Origin: Branchiostoma floridae
Taxonomy: Eukaryota; Chordata; Leptocardii; Amphioxiformes; Branchiostomatidae
Assembly: GCF_000003815.2 (NCBI RefSeq)
Contig: NC_049981.1
Location: 23,542,273-23,606,272 of the forward strand
DNA: 64,000 bases
Direction of reading: 5' to 3'
A model generated the notes under the pieces. That model was given only the letters and a program-made list of their open reading frames with translations, did no database searches and was not told the origin of the DNA. Made by a program: the position numbers and the translations under genes. Shown in pieces: positions 1 through 12,697 of the stretch; position 1 is the first letter of the stretch, and each line of letters opens with the position of its first letter.

Positions 1-74
1 CGGTACCACGCTTTTCTTGCATATTCTCCAAACTTGTCCCACTCCCTTTCGTATCTCTGCAAGGTGCGTATTGT

Positions 75-223
75 TAGCCTCTACCAGGCTCCACGGATCA
101 TTGGACCAATAGACGAGCCAACAGTATGCTGGGGAGTCCGCAGTCCAAAGGAGTTATTTTCTTACTACTGACTCTGTCCAATTTCTGCTATTAGACCACC
201 AATCCGCGGAGCCTGGTAGAATC
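75..223. mobile_element. hAT-like MITE with 8-bp target duplication
   Basis: The ends carry inverted repeats: TCTACCAGGCTCC at 80-92 is matched by GGAGCCTGGTAGA at 208-220. The element is flanked by the identical 8-mer CGTATTGT at 67-74 and 224-231. An 8-bp target duplication is the hallmark of hAT transposons. At 149 bp there is no room for a transposase, so this is a non-autonomous copy. The outermost 3-5 bases of the two ends match poorly. Confidence 0.7.
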
Positions 224-279
224 CGTATTGTAACTATTTCATGTGGTAGGGGGTGGGGGTGGGGCGAGGTAACGAGAAA

Positions 280-367
280 CCGACGTCATTTGTTCGCGGG
301 CAGCCCTTGTATCGACTTTGGAGGTCACCTCTATTATAGTAGACCGGCTGGCGAACAAATGGGTCGG
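280..367. repeat. short inverted repeat (hairpin or tiny MITE)
   Basis: CCGAC followed by CATTTGTTCGC at 280-297 is answered by GCGAACAAATG and GTCGG at 351-367. The stem is about 17 bp with a one-base length difference, around a loop of about 50 bases. No target duplication was found, so it may be a decayed MITE or simply a stem-loop. Confidence 0.55.
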
Positions 368-2112
368 TAGGGGGCGTGGTCTGGCTCCCTTCTCCTATTC
401 GTCATGCACAATCACGACTGTCAATAGACGCTGGGATAAATGGTACTGACCAGGGAAACTCGATATCAGCTCCGCGGTGCGGGTAACCCAAACCTGGAGA
501 CGCCTGGCAAACTTCTTAAAGCGACGCTTAAGATGTTTTAAAGCCAGGAAGTCCCCAGTTTTAAAGGCTCGGAAGTTAAGAATAGCGTGTGGGAGAGGCG
601 AAGGTTTGGAGGGGGTGTGCCGAGGGAGGACTTATCCGAGGTAAGCCTTCACAGTTGCACTCTGGCATAGACGGGAGTTTTACATCGTGTTGTGTTTACA
701 TTTTTGACAGCTGAACTAAGTATAGCATTAGACGGGGTGAGGGTCGCTCTGTTATGTGCTTAATTATTGTAGCCATAGAGGTAAAAGCCTTGTATACATC
801 TACGGAACTCTTCTAATGCGAAAAGCAGGGAGGATATGCCATAAATTTAGCTAGATATGGCCAAATATGTCAAAACGTAACCCTACCAAGGTTGGACTCA
901 CTGGAAAGTATAAAAGGCACCTGCCCTCCAGTCGTGATGACGCAGGTCGATATATTTAGGTCCAGACTTTTCGTGACCACACGTAGGAATACCACGGCTA
1001 TCTTATCTGGGCGCGCCTTTCAAGCAATTTCAAGGACGTATATATAGGAATGATCTAAACAAAATCTAGACCTTGCTGACCGATGATAATACAATAATCT
1101 GTGATTTACGGTATCCAAAGTCTGAACACCAGTACTCAGTGGCACCAGTACTCAGTGGCACGTAGTGAGAAAGCGCAATGATCGCAGTCACCGCACTCAC
1201 TCGTGATGGCATTCAGAGTGGAGTAGGAGATATTTCTGGGTTGTTAGCAATCTATTTCGGAAGCACTTTACTGACGTCAAACGCAATCCCACCTCTTCCG
1301 CATAGCTATGTGCTTGAGGATTGTACCAGTAAATGGATACACCGTGCTAACAATGAAAAATGGCTGGCATCTTAGTTAACGCATCACTTGTGTTTGTTAG
1401 GAGGCTTAACCCTTAATCTGAAATGTATAAGCTTAGAATATTCAAGTTTTCCTAAGGGCTTTATGCAGAACCAACACCGCTGCAACCGGACAGCTTGTGT
1501 TACAAATATAACGTCACCTGATTTCACACAACAGTGATGAAGAAGCCGGTCGCCGTTGTATGTATGTGGTTACGATAGTACGCCAAACAGATCTCTGGTA
1601 GCTAGGATAAAAGAATAAAACATTATGACGTAACTTTGCTGTGAAAGCCGTTCTAGAACACGTCGTCATCGACGAACAGTTGATGACGATGTGTGTTCTA
1701 ATGAGGCCTCGCGCTCGCGTGACATCAGATCAGTGTGAATTGTTACTTTGCAAATGAAAGAATCGAGTTCGTGCGTGAGCCCTAAGTAGTTCGCCACAAA
1801 ACTACTGGAGGTAGAGCTCTGAGAGACGTGTTCAGCCCACCTCTAAAAGTCCGATTTTCGTGCCATCACAAAGGACAGCTTATTCAGATTCACGCTCAAT
1901 TACGTCACAAGAGATAAAGCACCCTGATATATGACATCGTCATCATTATCATCAGTCGGTGAATGTCCATCACAAGTGGAATTGTGACGAAACAAGTCGA
2001 GTATGTACATTACAACAAACGACAATAATTATTTGCATGTGACACAACAGAACAAACGACACAAACACCTGTTCCATTGTGACCATAAGTTTTATTCCAT
2101 CGTCCATTTCAG
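368..2112. other. no gene recognised; upstream region of the ACSL gene
   Basis: I see no exon with family similarity. The 65-codon reading frame at 1178-1375 has no recognisable features. A 16-bp sequence, CACCAGTACTCAGTGG, is repeated head to tail at 1127-1142 and 1143-1158. The stretch may hold the promoter and a non-coding first exon of the downstream gene, because TTTCAG at about 2107-2112 looks like a splice acceptor just before the first coding exon. Confidence 0.5.
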
Positions 2113-2135
2113 AAGGCCCACGCCAGGAGTCCGCG

Positions 2136-5100
2136 ATGTTGGGCGGAGCCTGTCGCACCTGCTTCCGCCAGCTCGCCCAGCGCCAGGCCGCTACAGGCGC
2201 GGTCAGACTGGGGGCGGCCGCCAACATTGCTACGCCTGGCATCAGGATAACGGCCCAGAGGTATGGCTAGCGTCATATTTATGTCAATGAGCGGAAAATT
2301 TGAGGTAAAAGGTGGACTGTTTCCGACACAAAGATATGATTCTTCGAACTTAATAATATGGTCGTCTTTAGAATGACTGGCCCCTCTAATTTGCATATTG
2401 GACACGTGACATGTTATCAAAACTCCCTGAAACGCCTTCCAACTTTCACTTTTTTTAACGGGATTGTTCAGAGCAAGGAAATTAGACCACTTCAACTCAA
2501 GGCAATGAACTAAGACGTCACTGGAAACAATTGTACTCGAAGATAGCGGTGGACATATGTTTTGAAGGATGGTAAGTTATATCACAACAATGTTTATATC
2601 ATATATGTTATATACCATTATCCTGTACCCGTTAGATGCCTTGGGATGGAGAGTGTTGCGGCGATGGGGGCGGGGGCAGCCGTGCTGGGCGGGGTGCTCA
2701 TGAGGAACCGGCCTCGCCCTGTCACGCCACCTTGCGATCTCAGCATGCAATCCCGCGAAGTGCCTGTAAGTATAACAGCTAGCGGGTAACTAATGTATAT
2801 AAAGGTCTACGTTTTCTTTTGTTCTCAAATGTCTTGTGTGTGCTAAAATGTGTTACTAGTATATGTATCTGTTCATGTGTGTATGTTGTTTTTAATGTGT
2901 CGACATGCATGTTCCTGAAGTAAACTACGAAAAACAAATTAGCAGAATTCGACATGATCGTACTCTGTAGACAAAGTTTCTACTCACAAAGTGTCGTGGG
3001 GAGCCAGAGAGTTTGAAAACAGTTTTTAACCAGGCATAACGCAAATGCAGCGAAACGAGCAGGCCAATTTGTATTGCTCCTGTCTATGTAGGGCACGGGA
3101 GGAGGACGCATCCCGGCGTACTTAGAGGGGGACAAGCTGGTGGAATCTTGCTATGACGGCATGCAGACTCTGCACGATGTCTTCAAGCGGGGAGCGATGG
3201 TTTCAAGTAAGTATGATAAAAACTTTCAAAATCCGCCACCGCACAACCATGAGCATATGTTGTAATTCACACCTATGGCAGTCCCCTTCTTTCACCTTGC
3301 TTGTTGATGATTATTGTAGACCCTTCATCTTCTTGCGAAGAAGGTATGGACAGCGTAGCCTGTGCATGAGCATTGTGAGTTTTGACCCGCTCCAAATGGT
3401 CGCTACCCCTATACTAACAGCAACAGTTTCGCAGAACGAAATTCGGCTGACCCTGTCCTTGGTGCTGAAGGGGGTATCTGTGCTGCAATGTTCAGGAATT
3501 GAACATCTATCATGTTGTGAGGGAACTAGGGGTGTAGATAGCTTTTTCTCATCTGTGGATTTCACAATCTTTTAGCAGCTTTTCTCAACTATCTATAATT
3601 GTGCCTCTAAACTAAATTTGGAAGAGCATTGACATATGATATATTGATAAAATGCGTGGGCTTACAAATGTTTTAATTCTTTTCACACAGACAATGGTCC
3701 GTGTCTGGGGTGGAGACCGGGACCAAACAAGCCTTATGAATGGGTCACATACAACGAGGTACGTTATACATACATACTACTAACCAGGGGAAAGGTGCAA
3801 CGTGCTGAATGCTCCTGAATGGTCATAAAAAGGCCATAGGGTAATAACGATTAGCATTCAATGAACAGCATAAAATGTTTTTCGTCACACTTGACGATGA
3901 GTAGTTGAAAACTACACTGATTTGTCATAATGGTCAGGATAACTTTTCTGTTTTCCAAACGTTTTGGGACCTATACCTTGAAAGAAATTTTAGCTCCAAC
4001 TTTTAGCTCACAATACCTGCTCCTCATTTTCCTGACATGACAAAATATTCCATAGATAATTTTCTTAGTTTTCCGTGTAAACATACATATTATCTCTAGG
4101 TTCCCTAATTCTGCCATGCCAATTTTCTTGTGTTTGGGGAAAATGAATAGAATTTTGTTGTGGTACCAGATGGTAACAGGTTGATTGACTGATTGATTGA
4201 CAGGTATTGGACCGTGCCGCCCACTTCGGGTCAGGTCTGATCGCCCTGGGCTGTAAACCCAACCAGACAAGCTTCGTGGGGATCTTCTCACAGAACAGAG
4301 TGGAGGTGAGTCAGTATCATCAATCTTATTAATTCTTTAGTCCTAATGTTTTATCTAAATATCAGAACAGAGTGGAGGTGAGTCAGTGCTCAACTTCATT
4401 CCCAATCTATTATCAAAATGAAAAGTATTATCAAATAACACTTTGTTTTCACCAAGTTATTTGTGTCTTGTATTAGTGCCAAGAATATGAGCTACATTTT
4501 GCAAAAGAAAATATTTTATAATTCAATTTCATCAGAGTTCTAGTAAAGCCAGTAATTAATAAAGTTACGTATCATACAATTGATGTACCTGTACCATGTA
4601 TAAACTAATTGTGTATCATTGAATAGACAGATCCTGACTGTCCATGTCACTTGTAGCCAAACCAATGATAGCATGGCAATTATTAGTTATACTAACAAGC
4701 GAGTGGATGCTTTTTTTGTCAAAACATTTTTTAAATTTATCTATATTTTGATAGAGGTGGGTAGGGTATTGGAATCAGTCTATTGTAGGTGATCATCCTC
4801 TGTTGATAAGTAAAAATGACGTGACTGTAAAATGTACGATACCAATAAAGTCGAATAAGGTCTCTGCTAAGTCTGATAATTTGTGTTGGCAGTACGTTGT
4901 TGCAGACCAGGCATCTAACATGTTCTCCATGGTGACTGTACCCATGTACGCCACTCTGGGAAGGAGTGCCCTCAGGTTCATCATCAACCAGGGTAAGATA
5001 CAGGACCATCTGAAACCAGGGTAGCAAGTACTAGTATTTCCTGTGTACCTCAACTTTTAGTTAAGGTGCACCATTGCACCTATATTCCATCCATCCACTC

Positions 5101-8100
5101 CCATAGTAGGTAATGTGTCATAGGGGCAGCAGGATGTTTTACCTCATCTTACCTCACCTAGTCTGATCCTCATCTAGAGGGTTAGGGGCAAGTGTGCCTC
5201 CAGCACTAGCTTCCTCCACCCTTCCCTGTTCTTTGCCTTCTGTGTGCAGTCAGCTAGTGATCTGCCTGTCCATTCCTTGATGTTGTTTCTCCATCTCCTG
5301 CATGGCCTCCATCCCTCCATGACATTTTACCACGCACACATATTGCCCCAATTTTTAAGTCCTGACACCATCACCACATCTGAAGTTATGTTTAACTGTC
5401 TTGTCTCTACAGCCCAACTGGAAACTATTGCAGGGGCAGCACAATATTTAACATACACTCATATTACCAAAAGTCAATTCCTAAATCCTGACACCATCAC
5501 CACATCTGATGTTATGTTACTGCCTTGTCACCACCAGCCCGACTGGAGACTGTTGTAGGGGCAGCACAATATCTACCACACACACATATTACTCGAAATC
5601 AATTCTTAAGTCCTGACACCATCATCACATCTGACATCATGTTACTGCCTTGTCTGCACAGCCCAACTGGAGACTGTCCTCTGTGACGAGGAGTCCAAGG
5701 TCATGCTCCTGCTGACCTTCATCAGTAACAACCAGGTGTCCTCTGTCAAGAGGATCATCACCACTGAGGTCATGGCCGATGAGGTCATCCTCATGGCGGA
5801 ACGTCATGGCGTGCAGATGTTGGCCTTCAACGAAGTTGTGGTGTGTTAACTGTAAAATCATTTCTTTTCACAAGAATTTAATCAGAAGGAGTAATTTTGC
5901 AGTAAGGAGTGGAAAAGAAGTTTTGGGTTGAAACAATACTGTAGCACAAAAATACATGAAAATAAAGACCGTATCATGAGTTTACAGTAGAGCCAGGGGC
6001 AGTGCAAAAGTAAAAAAACCCTGAAATATTTCAAGATTTACAGTACAAAGCGTATCATCGTTGTTGATGCTTTATCATTTTTTTAGAACATTTCTCTTGC
6101 TTGTTATCAAAGAAGAAGTTGATGTTTAAGACACTGCATGTTTACTAAGCCAATTGAATTCTCCATTATAACTTTTCTTTGTTTCGTTACAGAAAAGTCA
6201 GTAATAGATTCCCAGAATATTTTCACTCACAAAGACAATGGACTCAATGACATTTTAAAGGTGTATGTTAAAAGCTATAGGATTTTCTTATTGTTAGTTT
6301 GGTGACTTTCCCTGTTCTTTTTCTCTTAAAGCGATTGGGGCAGCAGCAACCACACGACCAAGTAGTAAGTTATTGTTTTGCAAACTTGTCTACGATATTG
6401 CCACACACAGAAGACAATATGCTGCTGCAATTATATTATTCAGAATCTATTTGACTGTTCAATGCTTGACTTTACAACAGTAAGATAAGTACATTTTGTA
6501 GTTGAATAATCAATACACTTCCTCTCATTTTGCTACAGCTACCCAGCCCTGATGACTTGGCTACAATCTACTACACCAGTGGAACAACGGGTAGGAACTT
6601 ATAATCACAGTATCCTTAGACTCTACTTTACAGAATGAATTTTCTATAATAGCATTTTCAAGAACGGTTAGTCCAAGTCAGTCACACCAATCACAACCAT
6701 ACAGGACAATACGTAAGCATATTGTTTTGAACACTTTGGTTCCTTTACATACAGGTGACCCAAAGGGAGCCATGTTAACTCATCGCAACCAGATAGCTGA
6801 ACTGGGAGGTGCTGTGGGGCATTTCCAGGTAAGATCGAAAGCTTCAGAAGAATTGTACTCAGAATTTTCGTCTTCATGTTACAATAGACTGGGAGATCAT
6901 GTTATGATAGGAAAAGCACCTGGTAAAGCTTGAAATGGGTCTGTTGTTCATTATACTTTAAATATATAAGTCTGGTGTCTGCCAGATCCCCCTAGAAATT
7001 GATTGTGAAGTGATAAACCACAATCTGTGCTGAGCCTTGCTGACTGTTTCTATTGTGTTCGAGTATTACATGTAAATATATCTTATCTCGTTCACAGGAC
7101 ACCATCAAGTTCTGTCCAGATGATGTATACATCTCGTACCTTCCTTTGGCCCATGTGATAGAGAGAATCATGCAGGTACAAAATGTATAATATTTTACAC
7201 CAGAGATGTGTTTCTATACAACAACTAACGTCAAAGTTTTGTCAAAATCCATCAACTTTTCGAGTGTCACTGAATATATTTGGTATTCTACTATACATTA
7301 GTGAATGAACATGATGTTGGGAAATGTCCATGATAAACAACATTTTATATTGATAGCTCAGTCAAGCTTTTCAAAATACCAGTTTGATAAGAGAATCTCT
7401 ATCTGGTTTCTGGTTATCTGGTATCATGGTTTGTAGTCAAGATTTACAGACTATTATTGCTGGAAAACATGCTGCTCGGTTGACAATGTATCTTGCTGTT
7501 CTCCAGCTGTACCTGTTCATACATGGGGCAGGAAATGTAGTTTTTCCTAAATACCAATGGCAGTTAGAATTTGATAAGGGAATCTCTATCTGGCGCCATG
7601 GCTTGTAGTTTTCATCAAGATTTCCAGTATTATTGCTATCCCTGCTATGCTGCTAAGATTGACTACATTTTGTATCTAACTTGCTGTCCCCCAGCTGTAC
7701 CTCTTCACACACGGCGCCAGTATTGGGTTCTTCCGTGGTGATGTGAAGGACCTGATGAGTGACATCCAGGCTCTCCAGCCCACCTGTATGGCTACGGTGC
7801 CACGGGTGCTCATCAGGATACATGATGCGGTAAGGCACTTCCCATGGAGCAAAGCATCCTCTTTGATAAAAAATTTTAAAAAGTAGTGTAGTGAGGTCTG
7901 TGTGGCGGGTAGAGAGCTTGACTAGGAACCTAATACACCTTTCTCACGCGGCGGCCATGGTAGATCTGAAACGAGTTCAATGAGGCAAACAAAAGACTGT
8001 CCATCATAATTACCAGTTCAACCAATGATAGTCTGCCAGTTAGGAAAGCGACCAATAAGAGAATGGTTGCATGTCCGTCAAATATTTGCATTATCATCTT

Positions 8101-11100
8101 TTTATTTTGCATCTCTTAGGGACTATGGGATCAGTCTACACTACTCTGAATTGCTACATCTTTTGGTGCATAACACTAGTTATAATATTTATTATTTGAT
8201 GTTATATTGTGAAAATTTGTGTAGTTTAGGGGAAAAGTGAATGGAAGCTCATTTTAGTTTGTCTGTGCCTTGCCCTGACTTTGTGCCCTCGGGTAAGGCA
8301 CTTTAATGCTAGTTCAACTTTATTCGGTGTGTAACCTATATCCGTTGTATTTGAAAGCCGTGTATTTAGGGATATCAAATCGACGATCGGTAGCTTCAAC
8401 TTGCAAAATATCAAATATTACCACCGTCCTTCATCTTGATATCCGGATTCCTATTAATATCCTGTTTTAAAAAAAACGCAGATAAAGGTGAACTAGCGTT
8501 ACATGATATACCCACCACGACAGTGTGAAGTGACACCCACTGAGCCTCTTCCACTAGTCTGTCAAAAAGTGTGCCAAAGACAAACACGGATTTTGTGGAC
8601 CAGTGTGCCAACACCTGCACAAGAAACATAATTTTTTATTGTCATAAAGTTGTAGAATAATACAGGTCTTGACTTGATATGTTATGTATGGTAAAGGTGC
8701 TCTGTTTTAGGGATGGTGTCCAAATCTATTATAGCTATAGCAAGTCTCTTTCATACTCTTTTGCCAGGAATCAAACTTATTATTGCTGCCGAGCTAGACT
8801 AACCATATTGGTAAAAGAGGCCTTAAGGAGTATTCATTGGCAAGTTATGCCACCGTATGTAGGATCTCCTGGAGATTCATTGCTTTAATTTCCTTGACTT
8901 TTTTTGTAGGTTATGGCAAAAGTACAGCACAGTTCTCTGAAGAAACGTCTGTTAAGAGCTGCACTTCAGTCAAAGGAAAAGCAACTGGTGAAGTAAGTAG
9001 AATATACTTTTATGAAGTGCTCATCAATTTGTTTGACTTGCATTATGAAGATATGAATAAAGATGGCAAAAGATCTTCTAAGTACAAGTTTTATTGCCTT
9101 CTGAGAGAAGATTACTATGGCTGATTAAAAGGCTATGGGACTAATGAATGAATGAGAGAAGATAAAAGATGCTATTAAACATCAATATATTCCATATTCA
9201 AGAATATTTTGAGCAGTAATATCACTGTTTGTCTCCTACATATCATATTGCAGGGGAATCCTTAGAAGTGACACCATTTGGGACAAGTTGTTGCTGAAGA
9301 AAGTCCAGGTATGTGGCTGTGCACGTCAATTGACACTATGCAATCATGGAGTTTATTATATTGTTACTCTATTGCATTTGAATCTAGAAAATTGCCAGCT
9401 GCAGAAGGTACATTTTCATATTGATAATACTGGTAGCATGTGGTACTTGTTGTGTCATACATCATTTTCCGAAATGTGTTTAATGCCGTGTCTGACTCAG
9501 ATGTAAACACCTTTGTCTCAACTGTATGTGCTATTTTCCCCTCAGGATCAGCTGGGTGGAAGGGTGAGACTGATGTTCGTGGCAGGGGCTCCCATCTCTG
9601 GGAAGATCCTTACCTTCACCAGATGTGCCTTCGGTGCCAGTGTAAGCAGTTTTCTGTCTTACCTGTTGTCATATACATGTAGAGCACAGTATCCATGGCA
9701 TACAAAATGCAAGATTTTTACTCAACAGATCCAACTCAAACATAAATAGATAACGTTATGCTGTTCTATCTTTATAAGTTTTTTTAATAAAAAAAGGTAT
9801 TAATTTTGCAGTTTGTAAATTTGAATTTTTTTCTAAAAATAAAATAACGTACTTATGTGTACCTTCCATATTATGACAATGTTGAGACATTCGGACAATG
9901 AAACAAAAATTGTCAAATATGATCAGCCAAGAACTGTATTACAATGTTACAGTAGCACCCTTTGGCCATTGAAACTAACTTGAAATCTTTTTTATATAAA
10001 CATAGATTGTCAATGCACAAATTGTGCAACATGGCATGTGCAATGTAAGGTATAAAGCTCCATCTTAATTTACACTCCCATGCAGGTGTTTGAAGGTTAT
10101 GGCCAGACGGAAGTTTCAGGATCAGGAACATTCACTATTCCAGGGGATAACTCAATCGGTAAGAACAACTTAAATCCACTGTTTCAGTAAAAATCCTTAC
10201 ATATTAAGGAGGCCTACATCTACGTTTTGGTTTGTGAAGCTACTGTTTAGAATTTTCATTTCCATTGTTCATGGTCTCCCGGTAACCAGTTTTGTTTCTA
10301 CAGGTCATGTTGGAACACCGTTAGGCTGTAACCTGGTTAAGCTGGTGGACGTGCCTGACATGAACTACTTCACAGAGGACAAACAGGGAGAAGTATGTTT
10401 TACTATACATTAAACTATACATAAAAATAATCACTCTGATAGATAAACAATACAAATTTAGGTGCTTTGTTGCACACTTACATATAGAGTGTTAAATTGT
10501 AAGATTCTTTAAAAGAGAATTACCACATAAATTTGCATGATGCTGATAGCTCGCTTGTGCAGAAATAAGATGACCTATGGCAAAAATTCAGTGTAGATGC
10601 CAATATTTTATCAGTGAGACAATTGATGATAATAAAATGCAGTAACTTTGATATACTGGGATCATTTTCTGTCAATCAACCTGACACATTCAACCTTGCA
10701 GGTGTGCTTCAAGGGACCAAATGTCTTTAAGGGCTACCTTAACGACAAGAAGAACACGGATGAGACTATTGACGATGATGGTTGGGTGCACTCTGGTGAC
10801 ATCGGCATGTGGTTACCTGTATGTACACCTGAGACACTTCATTTAGACACCTTTAGTGCATTCTACATTCTCATGTCAGAAATCAACCTTACTTTGATAT
10901 CAATATGCTCTACCTTTGTTCACAACAATATGATGTTTTTAATGTTTAGATGTAACAGTCGTAGAAGTCTAAAATTAACCTTTTTAAAATTTGGCATCTC
11001 TTCAAGTGACTTCTTTAACTTGCAGACAAAATGTTGGTCATGATTCAGACAAGTACAGACTCTCACCAATAATATCATTCACATGTAATTACAGAATGGC

Positions 11101-12697
11101 ACTCTGAGAGTGATTGACAGAAAGAAGAGCATCTTCAAGCTGGCACAGGTAGGCCTCACACCTTGAAATTCATGGAGGAATGATTTTATTAAAAGAGTGT
11201 ATTTGATTAAAAATCTTCTTTTAAAATTTGGGGATGACGGTTGAATGGGTCAAGACTTGATGATGGAAGAGATCTTTAAAAAAAAAGATGTTTAAAAAGA
11301 ATTAAAAATGCCAGTCAATGCAAACTTACGCAAAACATGTCTTATCTAAACATCTTACTTTATTCTGAAAAAAATTCTTCTTGCACCACTGCAGGGTGAA
11401 TACGTGGCTCCAGAGAAGGTGGAAATGGTGTACAACACATGTCCTCAGGTCGCACAGAGCTTTGTGTATGGGGACAGTCTGAAGGTAAAGTTATGATAGG
11501 GCAACTATCCATTGTGTCAATTATTGGATATTGATGACAATCATACTTGAATCTTGATACAAAGTCTTTTCTTGCTCATTTTTTTCTTAAGCTATATAAT
11601 CGTTAAATTGTGCTGCACTTGCAATGTTTTGTTTCGTATATTCATATTGTTGTCTCAACATGGACAAACTACATCATCCCATGTATCTTTATTTTTTTAA
11701 ATTGAACAAAAGAGCTTTTTTTTCAAGAACAATTCTTGAATAACTTTCGATTGCCAAGTTATTTTTGTTGTTGTTTGTTTTGTAGGCAGTTCTGGTGGGA
11801 ATCATTGTGCCAGACCCTGATGTTCTGACAACATGGGCCTCAGCGAAGGGGATTGGTGGCCACATTGACGCCCTCTGCCAGAATGAGGTAAAATTGCAGG
11901 TCCATTTTGAATGAATGATCGAATGAGTAGAAGGAAGACATGAAAAATGGGTGGACTTTTCTGAGATTCCCTCAAACTGACGAAAAAACAGGATTTTAAC
12001 TGGTGGTGAGACATAGAAGATGGCCTCCCATAATCAATCACTTACTTTTTAGTTTTAAAATAAGTTTCACTTTCAACTTGAAGTTATAATCATCACATTA
12101 TTATCTATTGCAGGAAGTTAAAAGTGCCATCTTCCACAAAATCTGCACCCTGGGTGATCAGGCAGGTCTCATGGGCTTTGAACAGGTAAAGTCACCAAAT
12201 TGTTCTTGACTGTCAATCAACCTTTTAACACCGTTTGTTAACATCGTTTGTTGAAACATTAAGCTAGTGGTCCAGTGTTTGATCTTAAGCATGCTAAAAG
12301 CATTCCAACACATTTGCAGGGTTCATTTTGGTTTGTGTAGATCAAGACTATATGAATCACTTAAGTCTTTAAGTCTGTATTTACTGTACAAAACTGGTGT
12401 GGTTGTTTTTCAGTTATACAAAAGCTAAGAAAAGTTGCACAGTTCACACATTTCTGATTATGTCATTGCCCCAAACAGGTGAAGGACATCTACCTCTGCC
12501 CAGACCAGTTCACTGTGGAGAACGGGCTGGTCACGCCGACCTTCAAACTGAAGCGGAGCCAGCTGAAGGACGCATTCCAGACACAGATAGTAGACATGTA
12601 CCACCGACTGGACCTGGCCACGGAAAATAACAACAACGCTGCCAACAACATCAACATGAACATCCCTAACAACGTGGATCTCAAACAGGGACAGTAG
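2136..12697 (+). CDS. ACSL: long-chain fatty-acid CoA ligase, ACSL1/5/6-like, 23 coding exons
   Basis: Activates long-chain fatty acids to acyl-CoA through an acyl-AMP intermediate, usually at ER or outer mitochondrial membranes. Coding exons: 2136-2260, 2636-2765, 3092-3206, 3691-3758, 4204-4305, 4893-4992, 5662-5840, 6332-6364, 6539-6590, 6755-6828, 7098-7175, 7695-7829, 8910-8992, 9254-9308, 9546-9641, 10086-10158, 10304-10392, 10702-10818, 11095-11148, 11395-11484, 11786-11887, 12114-12185, 12479-12697. All junctions keep frame and give about 746 residues (vertebrate ACSL1 is about 700). Adenylate-forming motifs are in order: [31 protein letters not shown] (gate), [37 protein letters not shown] without its last residue. 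The N-terminus is arginine-rich and is followed by a hydrophobic stretch in exon 2; the tail is Asn-rich. An in-frame ATG at 2079 and one at 2646 are alternative starts. The family call is firm; assignment to ACSL1, 5 or 6 is not. Confidence 0.95.
4291..4387 (+). repeat. duplicated exon-5 end with its splice donor
   Basis: The last 15 bases of ACSL exon 5 plus the GTGAGT donor and flank (4291-4315) recur exactly, 25 bases long, at 4363-4387 within the intron. The second copy is therefore a decoy donor 72 bp downstream. Confidence 0.8.
5361..5690 (+). repeat. three tandem copies of the intron-6/exon-7 boundary
   Basis: A unit of about 125 bp, marked by CCTGACACCATCA at 5361, 5487 and 5612, occurs three times. 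Each copy ends with an AG acceptor followed by the start of exon 7 (CCCAACTGGA or CCCGACTGGA) at about 5412, 5538 and 5662. Only the last copy continues into the full ACSL exon. The earlier two run into GGGGCAGCACAATAT and lose the exon after about 20 bases. Confidence 0.8.
7098..7175 (+). other. ACSL fatty-acid gate exon (Y-type), 78 bp
   Basis: This 26-codon exon encodes the fatty-acid gate, with [17 protein letters not shown] at its end. In vertebrate ACSL1 and ACSL6 a 26-residue gate exon is present as a mutually exclusive pair carrying a Tyr or a Phe at the gate position. Here the Tyr type is seen and I found no Phe-type partner in the neighbouring introns. Confidence 0.75.
7380..7745 (+). 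repeat. tandem duplication spanning the start of ACSL exon 12, first copy decayed
   Basis: The sequence from about 7380 to 7560 is repeated, diverged, from about 7561 to 7745. Shared marks are GAGAATCTCTATCTGG / GGAATCTCTATCTGG and CTCCAGCTGTACCTGTTCA / CCCCAGCTGTACCTCTTCA. The second copy runs into real exon 12 (7695-7829, [13 protein letters not shown]). The first copy, at about 7507-7547, reads [13 protein letters not shown] and then degenerates. Confidence 0.75.

Noticed and set aside
1178-1375. 65-codon frame as a gene
   Set aside because: No family similarity, leader or splice context; length is expected by chance.
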